Part shown: positions 10,690 through 22,967 of the stretch, one piece after another
Layout: each line of letters opens with the position of its first letter
Position numbering within the stretch: position 1 is the first letter of the stretch
Assembly (NCBI GenBank): GCA_035578905.1
Contig: JAQJVL010000321.1
Location: 642,357-706,356, forward strand
Direction: 5' to 3'
DNA: 64,000 bases
Origin: Stictocephala bisonia
Taxonomy: Eukaryota; Arthropoda; Insecta; Hemiptera; Membracidae
Program-made: the position numbers and the translations under genes
The notes under the pieces: generated by a model
Seen by the model: the letters and a program-made list of their open reading frames with translations, nothing else
What the model was told of the DNA's origin: nothing
Database searches by the model: none

Positions 10690-13150
10690 ATATTATATTT
10701 CTGCTCCACTAAAACTAATTTGGCAGCTACATAAGGTATTTCCCAACACTGTAAAATGCAAGGCACCAGAGATAATTGTTTGACTTCTTAGAAAACCTGT
10801 TCAAATGATTATCAAATTTTATCAAGTCCGTCAGAGCATTCTAGAACTTGGGTCCATTAAATATTAAGTATCTCTCAAAGAATGTTTTATGAGCAGGAGT
10901 ATTCCTTAGTTCGGGCGGAGATTGTATGAGGGCTATCCAGAAAGTAATAAACGTTTTGAAATAAAAAAATTAACCAACTGAAATAGGAACATTTTATTAT
11001 ATACATTTAAAAGCTACACTTTTAGACTATTTTTCAATGTAATCTCAGTTCAAATCGAGACATTTAACATAACGTGACACACAATGTTTTTCGATTACCA
11101 GCTTTTGTAAGAAATCTGCCCGCCTGAGATCTTAACCACAGATTAACTGCCAGCGTGAAGTTCAGGCGTCACTATCGAAGCGCTGTGTTGCGAGCCAGTC
11201 TTCATCATGGGAAAGAGGTGGTAGTCGCTTAGTCCAGATCAGGGCTGTAAGGCGGATGATCGAACCACTTTATCAATTCAAAAACATCCAAGACTTGTCT
11301 GTTGTACGATTGGATGTATGGGGAACGTTGCATGTGTCCGTGGAAAAACAAAATCTTTGAAATCAATTTTCCTCCCTACGCTTATTGTATCACTCGCAGT
11401 AGCTCTTCAATGATCACAATACCTTTTTCTCTGCGTTGATTGTTTATCCTCGTTGAAGCAATCAACCAGAATCACACCCTTAGCATCCCAAAAAAACATT
11501 TGCCATAATCTTTCTCGCCTGGACAGAGTTTGGAGACATTTTCTTGGGTTTTTTTGGAGGAATGGGTGGTGGCCCCCATTCCATAACTACATTTTGATTC
11601 ACAATTGACATGCCTTCACCCATGTTTCATAACCAGTAACGATACGATCGAGAAGTTTGTTACCATGTTTGTCGTATTTCATCAAGGCAAGTTACCGAAG
11701 CATGCAAGGTCTTAGTCTTTTGTGATCATCCTGTAAGGATTTTTGGAACCCACCTGCACAAAATTTTGGTCATTCAAGCTTTCCCTAAAACAATTTCATG
11801 AAGTAAACTTCGTAAATTTGTGGGAAAATGTTCCGAGAGTTCAGTCATTGTGAAACAGCGATTTTCACAACTTTGTCATTGATTTTCAACATCAAATCAA
11901 CATCATCGCTACGACTATCGTCATGAACATTGGTGCGGGCGCGGCCCATTTTTAAGTCAATATCCCATGCTTACTCTGCTTTCACTCATTATTCCATTTC
12001 CATAAACTTCACACAGTTGGCGATAGATTTCAATTGGTTTATGGTTTTTTGCCAACAAAAACCTTATCACTGAACACACTTCACAAGTGGCAGGATTTTC
12101 AATTGCAGCGCACATTTTAATTATTCAAAGTGAGACAAGCAAAAGAGGTACAGACCGCGTGCGACTACAGCTCGATGCGTACTGAACGCCAGTCTTTTGA
12201 CACCAAGATGGCGGCTGTAGCCCCGCCCACTGCCGCACAATTCAAAAACGTCTGTTACTTTCTGGGTAGCCCTCGTACATGTGCTTAGGATTATCCGATT
12301 AAAAAGGTGGAACTTATTACGACAAAGAACCTGGTAAATGAAGCATGGGAAGCTCAGAATTTTATTTTGATTGAAAATTATCTTGTATGAGAGGAGCTAT
12401 GTTTTTTAAATACAGTTCCTAGTGCTCTTTTTTGAGGTTTAAATACAACACTTATATTTGTGCCTCCATATTTCAAATCAAGCCATAGTAAGCCGAAATC
12501 AAAACACAAGTGTTCATGAATGCTGTGAAATTTCTCAGTGCAAAATTCTAACCCTAACTGTTTACTTATTGAATGTATATGCGATTTGAAATTTAGATTG
12601 TTGTCAGTAAAAAATCCCAAACATTTTTATGAATCTAACTAAAACTCGATTCCTTGTGTAAAACTCGATTCCTTGTGTAAAACTCGATTAATTTTTTCTT
12701 TCTTTGGTTTTTATTGAACCACTGCAACAATAAGTGAGCTTACATGTATACCTGTACCTCAAGTTCAGCCAGATTGTTGGCTGAGAAAGGTCATCGACAA
12801 ATAGACAGATTTCCCCATGTTTGAGGCCATTAACGAACAATAAGAAAAGAACCAGACCTAGGACCAAGCCCTGGGGCATACCTAAGGTTACATAACCCAT
12901 TTAGGACAGGGCTTTTGTTTTACAACCAACGTTGTCATTATAATAATGTGGACTACTGCTTCCTAGCTTTTAAGTATTAGGAAATCCATGAATGAGAAAC
13001 TCCTCTAAGACCCAATTGCTGGAGTTTGTTCAGTAAAACTGTATGTTTTACCATGGTCATAGACTTTAGTGAGATCGAAGAATATTCTCGCTTAAGATCA
13101 TCTGCCTTTATGTACAGATTATAATTAAGTTTGCCACTTATGAAAGATAA
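10690..13150 (-). mobile_element. Degenerate LINE interrupted by a mariner element
   Basis: The minus strand reads as a broken reverse transcriptase. A LLNKLQQLG..GVSHSW region lies near 13000-13050, motif B-like MPQGLVLGLVLF near 12850, and motif C-like FVDD near 12790. The thumb region FTDNNLNFKSHIHSISKQL lies near 12560-12615. The reading continues on the far side of the mariner (10690-10926), where phrases such as KFW/VLE..DGLDK resemble the LINE C-terminus. The two halves therefore belong to one element. Clade not assigned; CR1/jockey-like by motif. Confidence 0.65.
10927..12275 (-). mobile_element. mariner-family transposon, decayed, TA-flanked
   Basis: The left end TGAGGGCTATCCAGAAAGTA and the right end, reverse-complemented, CGAGGGCTACCCAGAAAGTA form the terminal repeats; TA lies at 10925-10926 and 12276-12277. 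The minus strand encodes a mariner transposase N-terminus (ENPATCEVCSVIRFLL.. and IYRQLCEVYG near 11960-12100). A decayed PPYSPDL-type block lies near 11240. Many frameshifts. It sits inside the LINE at 10690-13150 and so is younger than that LINE. Confidence 0.85.
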
Positions 13151-13189
13151 ACTCAATTAATCAAAGCAATTTAACCCTAAAATTCTCGC

Positions 13190-14260
13190 CCTCATTTTGA
13201 GGCTATAGAACCCTTCCACCTCCACCTCTAAAAAGTTGTTCTCAAATTTTTAGCAAAGCAATCCCAAATGAAAATTAAAAGAAAAAACTGCCCCGATTTT
13301 GAAGGGAATTTAAATAGATTTTCGGAAAATTTTTGTCCCCTAAGACACTCCTTCACCCAACTATCGAAAAAAATTTTATGACACTTTTTTTAAAATTCAA
13401 AGCAAAATTGATTTCTTTTACTCCACTGGAAGTTCCCTTTAAATTCCTTCTGCTCACATTTAAACCAGGGTCTTTTTCCTCTTCCTTTGTGTCCCCCAAC
13501 TTTTTCTATTCCCCAGAATTGGAACTTAAACACTTTGAACGGAAATCTCTTTACAATGGGTCAGTTTTTATAAATTTTTTTTGACCCCCCATTGTAAAAA
13601 AAAGAAAAGTGGGGGCCCAAAACTTACCAAAAATGTTTGTCTGTTTTGGGCCCCGAAAAAACTTTGACCCTTTATTAAGTCTTTGAGTATCACAACTGCA
13701 AATTATCTTGGGTTGCAATTATAATTTTTAAAAATAATAATCACAAACCTGGAAGACTTACAACTTTTCCATCTTAACAAAATAACTGATTTCCCGGGAA
13801 AAAAAAATTCAGCATCAATCCGGGGTTTAAACGCTTTTTTAAATTTTAAACTAGGGAACACAGAAAAAGCACTAAACTGTGACGACTCAACTCAAAGTAA
13901 ACCCTCATTTCAGCTCTTATCTTGCGTAAAATGGATTCTAAACTATGCAAAAAACCTCAAAAGTTTTCTACTCATCCAAGAAAAGGTCACTCATTTCATT
14001 CCCAAAGAATTGTAAAAAATTTAACCCTTTTTCCTGAACACAGAATGTAATCAAGCCGAAGACCCCGGGTTTTACAAAAATAACCAAAAAACTAATTTTG
14101 GGCCTTTTTCATCAGAACAAAAATTCAAAAACGGTTTCATTCTCCGAACGCTCCAATCAAATAGCTTTGCTCTCTGTACATAAAAATACTCCTGCATGTT
14201 TCGCTTGTAGTGAACATGACCACCGCACATACTCATGCACTACTTTAAGAAAAATCTCCC
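13190..14260 (+). mobile_element. BEL/Pao-type LTR retrotransposon, gag fragment with first zinc knuckle
   Basis: Broken plus-strand reading resembles BEL/Pao gag: a NLEDLQLF region near 13750, LNAFLN near 13825, and an F..QEKVTHF block near 13960-14000. A zinc-knuckle-like CFACSEHDHRTYSC follows at 14199-14240. Numerous frameshifts fit the noisy base composition of this stretch. The reading is lost just after the TTLRK codons near 14255, and a matching continuation appears at 20345 (see that entry). No LTR was located. Confidence 0.6.
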
Positions 14261-14299
14261 CCCCCAAAAGTGTTTTTTTAATTTGCTAAAAAGGAAATA

Positions 14300-17200
14300 A
14301 AAATGAAAAGTTTAAAAAAAAGTGTTTTTTTTTGTGGGCAAATTTTTATGACCATTAGGTCCTCTATTACATTTAAACCTCATAAAAAAAAATTAATACA
14401 TAACTAAAAATGAGTAAAACAAAGGGGTTCATGGGTGTTCACTGCTTTTTGAGCACATTATTTCAGGAGCTAAACAACAAACAAAATTAGATTTTTTAAG
14501 ATATTTAAAACAAAAACAAATTAAGCATCAAGCGTGAAAGAAGATAAAACAAAGAAGAAAAAAAAAACTATTACTTACATGAAAAGAAAAAAAATAATAA
14601 TAAATAAAAAATTCCATGAACTGATCACAACAAACACACATCATACATACACGAATCCGCCAACAACCACTCCCTCAGTGCCGCAAAAAATCGAGCTTGA
14701 CTATCAATATTTCGAGTTGAAGGATCAAGTTTATTCCAAAATCTGCAGGCAGTGACAGTAAAGATACCCAAATATCGTAAAGTGCTTTTTTGATGACCTT
14801 AAATTTATTTAAAAATTTGATAAAACCCCTGCCCCCGGGGTGCCCCCGTTTTACAAAATCTAAAGAAAACACAAAATTTGAAGCAAAAACAAAAAAGGTT
14901 TTTTGGATTGGAAAAGATTGTGGGGTAAAGATTGTAGGGTAAAAAATAATTTTGATCTTTCTGTACTAAAAGTAACTTCAGAAAAATTTAAACGTCTGAA
15001 GAAAGGGAGTGATATTTTCTTTCCTCGACGGAAATTGGAAATATAACGTAGACAGGGGTTCTGCCTCGTTGAAGTTTATCTGAAAGATGGTGGGCATGTC
15101 TTTTAATGACAATGTCGAAAAGAAAGTCAAAGTGGGGAAATACAAGATTTTTTTACTGGGCAAAAAAATTAACATCAAAAGGGAAAACCTTTTAATAATA
15201 TCTCTTAAGAGTGTGAATACCAGCAAAAACCCAATTACTTGTTAAAGATACATGATCAGCCATGTAAGGGGTAGTATTCATAAGGGGGTCCCAAGTTTTT
15301 TTAACTTTGTCACAGTATTTTTAAGGAATTAAATTTTTAAATAGAGATACGGGGTACAACTCAAGATCAATCTGTGCCACAGTCTGTTATGTCCAATAAT
15401 AATAGGTTTGAATTTTTTTTTGGGTTGTTCAGCCCTTTTAAGCTGTGTCTAAATTTGCCCATCCCAAATTTAGATTTAAGGGTCAGAATTCATTTTTTAT
15501 TAACCCCTTCATTTAAGTCTGATACATCAACGTGAGAGTAAAATTTGTAACCCGTCAGCATAAAGGTGATTTTTAAAAAGTGAAAAAATGCTTTTGGCCC
15601 AAGTCAATGATGAAAGGAAGTAAACAGTAGAGGCCCCAAGGGTACGACCCCCGGGGGAAAAACCCCTTTTGGTTTACATTTCCCCAATTTAAATTTGAGT
15701 ATTCGTTTTCACATTTCCACGCCGACCTTGCTAGTCAAAGGAATCAAACCAGGAAATACTGTTAGACGAGAAATCAAGATAGAAATTTTGACTTTGACAG
15801 TGGATGTTGGCCCACAATCAAATGCTTTAGAAAAAAAAACAAGGAGCAATGTCACTTGTCTGATGTCCATAAAGTTTTTTTCAATATCCTCATTTGATAT
15901 TTTAGCGGGTCAGGGGTGGTACTGTGATTTCTCCAAAAAACCTGACTAAAAACTTACTAAAAGGTCTTTAAACTAGAGAGAAATTACATACTTGGGGTGA
16001 ACAATCCCCCCTAAAAGACATTTAAGAGATGCAGGTAAATACTAAAATTGGTAAGATCAAGGGAGAGGTTTGTCTGGGGGGTTTGGCCGAACAATCGCTT
16101 GATTTCCAGCAGAGGGGAAAATTTTGAGGTTTGCAAGTGTTTTTGTTCAAGTTTTGACTGATAACGGAAAAACTGGGGGGATTATAACTTTTAATAATCT
16201 CATAGAAATGTTGTCTGCCCCAATCACTTTAAACTTTTTAATCATCATAAGGGTTTTTATGGTTCTAAATTCTCATTTGTCATGGGTTAAAGTAAAATAT
16301 AAATCACGAGGATTTGGAAGCTGAATCTAAGATGATCTGAAAATACAAAAATCCCGGTTTTAAAAAAACAGGGAGTTTAAATTAAAAATAATTATTAAGC
16401 TCATTAAAAATTTACTGAGAGGGACAACCCAGTTTTAATCCTGGACACCCCCCAACTTTTTAATCATACGCCAGCTTTTCAGTAAAATAATTATTTTTAG
16501 GGGAAAAAAGGAAATGAAAATGTACCTACTCTTAAAATTTTGCATTTTTTTTTAAACCTCTATTTTGTAATTTTTTATAGATTTTTCCTATAAATTTTGG
16601 AGGTCCTTAGTCCTTTTAAAATTTTTTCCTATGGGATAGAGTCATGCGGGGGCCTTTAAAAAGATGTATGGGCGGGGTTTGACCCAAAGGGGGAAAAGGG
16701 TTGCCGGGTTTTTTCGTTTGGTTACAAGGGGGGCATTTTTTGTCCAATAAAATTGACAAAAAAACATTGAAGTTGTCGATCAAAATGTTAACATCATTAG
16801 AAGAAAAAAACTTTTCCCCAATTCAAATTTCAAGCATCTGCTAAAATTTTAGCAGGGTTAATGCTTTTAAAATTTCAAAAAGAAACAAACTTGGGCACAG
16901 GGCTGTGGCAATGTGATTTTAAATAGGATTTTTAAACTTTAAAAAAAATCCACCCCGGTTCAAAGGGTCTTGAGGTGTCAGAGTTTCCCCAAAAACCCCT
17001 TTAAATTAGAAAATACAACAACCTGTTTAAGCCGCTGTGCCCCCACCTCCAGCAAACAGATGGTCATTACAATAGAGAACGTACAGGTATGTCTTCAAAG
17101 CGGGGGGTTTAAACAGAGGGAAATTTTAGGCTTGAGCCACGTTTTGGGATATAAGAGTAAAAATCACAAAATGGAGTTCTAAATATTGACCCGGGTTTTT

Positions 17201-17400
17201 CATTAAATGAAAAGGACAGACGGGAGCGTTAATATGAACTATTTTCCCAAAAATTTGGCATAAGGGGGATAAGGAATAAATAGAAAAGTTGCTCAGGGAA
17301 AACGTGGGGCACGGCAGGGCCCGTCGACCCGCCCCCAAAAAAAAGGGGAAGGGCCCTTTGGAGAAACCACAGACCACAGCGACAGCAAAAGCTGGACTCC
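14300..17400 (-). mobile_element. Degenerate LINE (reverse transcriptase) in homopolymer-distorted sequence
   Basis: Minus-strand fragments follow RT order: VIGADNISMRLLK near 16225-16240; a GNQAIVR block near 16090; VFTCIS*MSFRG near 16000-16040; a distorted PQGS..GLLY block near 15640; HVDVSDLNEGVNK near 15500-15540; ITDCGT near 15370; a DIIKRF block near 15190; and the C-terminal FTVTACRFWNKLDPSTRNI near 14705-14765. Together these identify a jockey/CR1-like element. Homopolymer runs repeatedly replace expected bases, so frames break more than ordinary decay would suggest. The region 16400-17400 is presumed 5' ORF sequence but is not recognisable. Confidence 0.6.
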
Positions 17401-17661
17401 ACAAACACACAACATTAAAACACAATCATAACAAAAAATTTAAAAAAAAATAAATATATAAAAACTTAGAATAAATGTGCACAAAAGAGAATGATTATAC
17501 AGGCACAAATATTTTTTAAAAATTTCCTGTACTCCTTTTATGAAAATCATATCAATGTTAAGCTACTTGCATAGTGTTATACCCATAAATAAGCATTGTT
17601 TTTTTCATTGTTTTTTAACCCCTAGCTGAAATAAAAATATATATATTAAAAAAATAAAAAT

Positions 17662-18042
17662 GGTTAACGGGAAACCCTTTGTCGTCTTCACTACAAATAA
17701 TTTTTTTAGAAAAACCGGTTTTTTAAAAGCAAAAAATTCCATGGTCACAAACCCCCTGTACATTGTCAAAACATTCCCCTTTAAAAAACCAATTTTTAAA
17801 AAAATTAAATATTTTCAAAAATAAAACACATAATAACACTGCCGGTTGGTATCCGAATCTAACCATCATACCAACCGGCAGTGTTATCATGTGTTTTATT
17901 TTTGTAAATATGTAATTTCTGTATAATGTTTTTAGTGTGACTGTTTTGACAACTTACAGCAGATGTGACCATGGAGTTATTGCTCTGAAACCGGTAATCT
18001 AATAAAATATTTGTAGCTGAAGACGACAAAGGTACGTTAACC
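17662..18042. mobile_element. Palindromic hairpin (foldback) element 1
   Basis: Two inverted arms of about 180 bp meet near 17860. Outer ends are GGTTAAC at 17662 and GTTAACC at 18042; inner ends are GCCGGTTGGTAT and ATACCAACCGGC. Matching phrases include TTTGTCGTCTTC, CCATGGTCACA and TGTCAAAACA. The right arm looks clean, whereas the left arm is distorted by homopolymer runs. There is no coding capacity. Either a foldback MITE or, less likely, an artefact from a hairpinned read. Confidence 0.65.
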
Positions 18043-18894
18043 TTATTATTTGCCATATATTACAATATTTACACATTAAATGTTATAATAATATACATAT
18101 AAATGTTACTAAAATAATTCACAAACCTCACTCGGTAACAAATTACAAAATATTATATAAATAGAAACAATAAAGCAAACACATGGACTATGAATTATAA
18201 TGTGAAGAAAGGAAAAACAGAACAAGTGATTGTATAACTTAAGACTAACAGGTTGAAATTAATTTAAATTTTCAAAATAGACTAAATAAAAATACATCTT
18301 AAACATATGCAGACCCACATTACTCTAAATATACTAAACAAAAATAATATATAATGTAAAGAAAATTAAAAAGTATAAACTAAAAACAATTAGTAAAATC
18401 ATCAAAGGCAATCAGTTGATATTTACTTTAACTTTCAAAATTACCAGTGACTGTTATTATAAACAAACACAGATTACACATAATGCAATAAACAATTATG
18501 AAACAAATAATAAACCAAACTATGTAATTTAATAACTTTATATAAACTTGTTTCGTTGATTTATTTGTATACACAGTAAAACAATACTGAACAAGTAAAA
18601 AATTTAAATAAAATTTTTGCAAAATAAGAAATATATGTACTTAATTCAGTACAAGATGTGTAATACTGCATTTTTAATTGAATAATGAAAGGAAAATAAA
18701 TAATAAAACTAAACAACTGAGTAAGATAGTACAAGTGTAAGAAAATAAAAACATAATAATAATAATACTGCAATAGTTATATAAAAAAAAAATAAAATAA
18801 CAAGTAGTGATGAATGATGACATATAGTTTTATATACAGTACTACAAATTCTAAATTGAGATCTTATATATAATAACACCCAATTATATATCAG
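18043..18894. other. AT-rich region, possibly part of an LTR
   Basis: Strongly AT-rich with no credible coding frame. If the polypurine tract at about 18909-18925 (minus strand) is real, this stretch would include the adjoining LTR; no LTR end could be fixed. Confidence 0.35.
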
Positions 18895-19510
18895 CTTTAT
18901 CTGCTACATCCCCCCTGTCTCCACGCTCATCAACCCACTGGATACGTCCATCCTGGGTCTAAAACCAAACCCCTCTTAAACCATATTTTGCAACAGCATT
19001 TTTGTAATCCGTCAACCAGGATGCTGTGATCTTGGTTCCCTTAAGCCTTTTCTTTACAGTGAGACCCATCCCCCCTCCAACCGGGAAGTCGTGCCAACTG
19101 AGGGATGGCTCAAAACCAGTCAAGCGATGGGATCACGGGTGGCAGTTGGAGGGTCAAATTAAAACTCGGCAGCTGAGCAAAACTAACTTTATTTTCAATC
19201 AAGAACCAAATAATTAACTATACAGAAACCGGCAGAAGGCCAGAATATCAAAAATCACCCTTAAGAATCACCAGCTACACAAAATTACCAAGAAATTACA
19301 AACTAACACGAAAACAACAAACGCTACAAAGACCAACATTCACAATTACAAAGTACATGGGCCTATCTGCAGCAAACTAGAGACTCAAAAGAATTTAAGA
19401 ACAACTTAAAAGTGAAAATTTTGAAAAAATTTTTATAACACTAATTAACCTGGCAATTTAGCCCACATCTCATGATTCCACCGAGGCCAGGGAGTAAGCC
19501 AGAATCCCTG
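18895..19510 (-). mobile_element. Possible LTR-retrotransposon 3' end (polypurine tract and LTR start)
   Basis: On the minus strand a purine run GGAGACAGGGGGGA is followed at once by TGTAGCAGATAAAG, the arrangement expected of a polypurine tract and an LTR beginning with TG. A short open stretch before it contains ITASWLTDYKNAVAKYG and IQWVDERGDRGD, which I do not recognise. No second LTR or primer-binding site was found, so the call is tentative. Confidence 0.35.
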
Positions 19511-19540
19511 GGCAGCTCCGAATAAGAAGCTAAAGAAACA

Positions 19541-19992
19541 CATTCTTACATTCTTACATATGAGATGCCGACACAACGTTGTGCGTATTTTAAGGCGAAT
19601 ATGAATGGTTTTATGAGTGTACGATGAGTGTGGATAAGTGTAGTCTGGTTACTAACTGAGTTCAACTATTCCTCAGAAAGGGCAATTTATTAATAGCCCA
19701 ACAGCCAGGGCAACTAAGGGACCTACAGCTTTACGTGGAATCCGAACCACGTAGTGCTGGTCTGATTTTCAGCTAATTGACAAGGCCTGATACTCAGTTA
19801 TCTCCCCCACACAACATCCGCACAATGATTATCACCCAGCATGGACACCCCAGACTTCTCTAATAGTGTCCACGCCGATAGCAACCATCAAGCGGACGCC
19901 ATGTCGTTATTAAGAGGACCGAGCATCCAACCTATCGCCTACAATCTCCCAAACACTTTGTCCCCATGTAGCTGGGTTACAGCACTGCGCTG
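19541..19992 (-). mobile_element. SINE copy (family A), near full length
   Basis: The longest copy of the dispersed family, in reverse orientation. On the minus strand it starts near CAGCGCAGTGCTGTAACCC and carries GACACTATTAGAGAAGTCTG. The hairpin CGTGGTTCGGATTCCACG resembles a tRNA T-arm and B box. It ends with CCTTAAAATACGCACAACG, GGCATCTCATATG and a (TAAGAATG)n tail at 19541-19560. The short-repeat tail and the truncated copies elsewhere mark it as a retroposon. Confidence 0.8.
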
Positions 19993-20344
19993 TAATAATC
20001 ATAATAAATAATTCACAATAAATAATCCCCTTTTGGTGAAAAATTAAACAAGTTAAAAAAATATAACACGGTACCGTTCTAGTAAAAATCTACTTCAAAA
20101 CATACTACAACTAACAAAATAAATAACACTTGAACAAACTTAACCACTAGGCCTAACAATATGAACAATCCCTTAATGGAAACAGTATAAAAAATCTTAG
20201 GCATACAACATAATTACGGAATTAAATTAGTTAAAAAGAAAAACAACTTTAACAAAGGTACCTAACTAGAATAAAAATTGAAAGAATATAACAAATGAAT
20301 AAACTACTTTAAGATTAATAACAAGAAATAGCAACATTAATAAG
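19993..20344. other. AT-rich spacer before the BEL/Pao continuation
   Basis: A-rich and AT-rich sequence with no recognisable gene or element. Confidence 0.45.
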
Positions 20345-21060
20345 AAAAAAAAATAAATATGTGTCGTATCTAGACATACACCAAAATATGAAGGAAAATC
20401 GTTGTGTGTCTTGCCTAGGCTCTCATGATATAAAACAATTTAAATCACAGATGACATGTAATACTTGCCACAAACTTCATCATAGCTTATTGAATTTTTA
20501 TCAGCATTTGTCGCAGAGTGACTATAACAAGTCTCGTGATGACAAGATTTCTTATACTGAAAAGCACGACTACAATCGACCTACTGAAGGTCACATTCCT
20601 AAAGCCAAATCTAGTGAACTGCAAATGATGTCCGCACATTCTTCAACTCTCCCGGAAACGGATACTCTCACATGCTTAAAGTGACTTAAGCCACAACACT
20701 CTGAATACTTTCACACTACTGTTCTTCTTGGAAACACATTGGTTAAATTAGCCACTCCAAATGGATACTACCATGATCTGTTTGCACTGTTGGACTCTGG
20801 CAGTATGTGCGACTTTATCACTGAACGTGCAGCTAATCTCTTAGGCACTCGCTGATTCGCTCATTGATCGCTCTTAGGCACTCGCATCAAATTTAAAAAT
20901 AGTTGGTTTGTCTCAGCTCTCTACTTCCACTCAAGGAATGTTACAGCTCAACGTAGAAACTCTCTCAGGTCAGCTCATGGCTTCAAAACACACATTTCAT
21001 ATTTTGGACTAAATATCTGTTGATCTGCCCTGCACTACACTCTCCAGAAGTAATGCAACA
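20345..21060 (+). mobile_element. BEL/Pao retrotransposon fragment: second zinc knuckle and aspartic protease start
   Basis: An open frame (20361-20684) contains the CVSCLGSHDIKQ..CNTCHKLHH zinc-binding segment typical of BEL/Pao gag. After a stop, the reading continues with VLLGNTLVKLATPNG and ALLDSGSMCDFITE, where DSG is the retroviral-type protease active site. The frame then breaks near 20860. The residues before the first Cys fit directly after the first knuckle of the fragment ending at 14260, so the two appear to be halves of one copy. No RT or integrase follows. Confidence 0.75.
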
Positions 21061-21114
21061 TGTTTTTATTTATAAGATAAATAAAAATATCTTATATCTT
21101 ATGTAGTACATAAT

Positions 21115-21465
21115 AAAGATATACTATATCTTAACATTTACAACACTAGACAAAGAGAGAATCTAACTAAACCTAACATTAGACTAGCTAAATATTATAA
21201 GAGTCACAAATACCAACGGCTCCTCTTATTCAATAAGTTACCACTAGCTGTAAGAGTATTACCTTTTAAGAGGTTTAGCATAGTTGTATCAGGCTGGCTC
21301 AAGAAAAAAGCATTTTATACTTTGGAAGAATACTTAACCTGTGATATGGGCCTTATGGACATTTTAAATTAGGTTAATAATATTGGCATGACTGACGATG
21401 CCTATTGTAAACCTATTGTTTATTTAATGGCAAATAAATATTCTTGATTCTTGAAACTTTGAATG
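21115..21465 (+). mobile_element. LINE 3' end, fragment 1
   Basis: The plus-strand reading YNTRQRENL..LFNKLPLAVR..FKRFSIVVSGWL and YTLEEYL before a stop is the C-terminus of a jockey/CR1-like LINE ORF2. A short 3' UTR follows, ending in AATAAATATTCTTGATTCTT, the same tail style as the LINE ending at 28905. The rest of the element is missing (5' truncation). Confidence 0.7.
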
Positions 21466-21506
21466 AAGAATGTTTGAATTGAATTGGGGGAAAAAAAAGC
21501 CCCGGC

Positions 21507-21682
21507 TGTTGGGCTGTTGATAAATTGCCCTTTCTGAGGAACGGTCGAACTCAGATAGTAACCAGACTACACTCATCCACACTCATCCTACACTCATATA
21601 ACCATTCATATTCGCCTTAAAATACCAACAACGTTGGTCGGCGTCTCATATATAAGAATAAGAATAAGAATAAGAATAATAC
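21507..21682 (+). mobile_element. SINE copy (family A), 3' half only
   Basis: Starts inside the family at GGGCTGTTGATAAATTGCCC, continues through CCTTTCTGAGGAACGGTCGA and CCTTAAAATACC, and ends in a (AGAATA)n tail at 21653-21680. The tail directly abuts a LINE 3' fragment. Confidence 0.8.
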
Positions 21683-21683
21683 A

Positions 21684-22106
21684 GTGCATAGTTATAATAC
21701 AAGGCAAAAAAGTCAAGCAATTATTGGTTTTAATAGATTGAGTAAATCTATTAATAGTCACTCGGTTATTTGTTTGAGGATATATAATTGTTTTATACCT
21801 ATAATTGAAAAGTATACAGAGAAAACATTTTTAACAAAGCTTTATACCTGGCTGTTGAATAATCCTTTTTATTCTATTGATGAGTTTTTCAACTTGAAAA
21901 ACATTGACTTTTAACATTAATAATATATCTGTGTTTTAACAATTATGTTCTGTAGAGTTTACATTGATATTTTTGATTCTATTTGTGTATAGAAATAAGA
22001 AATTATTGATATATTTTTGGACTTAGCATGTATGCTGTACTATGACTTTGTCGATACTGTAATATGTAACATGGCAATAAACGATTGATTGATTGATTGA
22101 TTAACA
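21684..22106 (+). mobile_element. LINE 3' end, fragment 2, with (GATT)n tail
   Basis: The open frame 21684-21914 begins HSYNTRQKSQ and ends with WLLNNPFYSIDEFF, closely matching the C-terminus of the LINE at 27091-28905 (WLLNNPFYSISEFL). The 3' UTR runs to ATGGCAATAAACGATTGATT, with the short (GATT)n tail at about 22084-22102. It is a 5'-truncated insertion. The hAT element inserted a few bases beyond the tail. Confidence 0.75.
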
Positions 22107-22967
22107 TGCATGACCAGGGCCGCCCAGAGACTTTTGGTGGCCCCGGGGCAAAGTTTACCATGTGGCCCCTTCCTTCACTTCAAAATAAATTTAATTACTC
22201 TGATTGTCAAATATACTATAATTGATATTTTACTTTTAGCACATTCTACAATATTCTCACCATCTCTTTCGTTAGATTACTATTGTAATTAAGATTCTTG
22301 TTCATGGACGTTTTCTCAGGGCTAGCTGCGAAGCTCCGGTAGGTTTTTCTCTAATTATCATATACTTTTTAAACATTTCCTTAAGTATTACTGCTACAAT
22401 AACATCAATCTCTTATAACAAAACTGCTATTCTTTAATATTAAATAAATAATAACGAACCAAGCAATGCCACATTGCCACCACAGACAGTTGCATAGTTG
22501 GGCGCAGCAGCTCTTCGATTGCCAGTTGAGGAGCCATCCTCGCCAAAATGATATTATCTGTGGGTGAGGGAGGGAGGGGCCAATACATTTGTATAGGCCA
22601 CTTGGCTTCGCTAGCTAAAGAGCAAGTTTAGACTGAGAGTGACCGAATGTTTAGGAAGTAAAATAATTTGGCGAGCGCGAACATCTAGTGCTTTAAAAAC
22701 AGTCAACTGAGAGTTGAGGTTATGTTATTGTTTTCAAAACAGGTTGTAGACCACTGGATACGTAGCTTATTGATGTTGGACATTAAAACATCTAGTTTAT
22801 ACTCTTGATTTTAGTTTGTCGTTGTGCTAAACTTTAAAATTATTCAATTTTTATTTCACAGGCATAAAAGTTATTTTGTACCAACTCAATTTTCTCAGCA
22901 TAAAACACAGTAAAATTTATGTCTGTCAAATTGGACACTATATCATTGATGTACATCACAGTGTACA

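Noticed and set aside
17126..17425. 99-codon minus-strand frame as a separate gene
   Set aside because: Lies in the homopolymer-distorted tract at the 5' end of a LINE; composition looks like error, not a gene.
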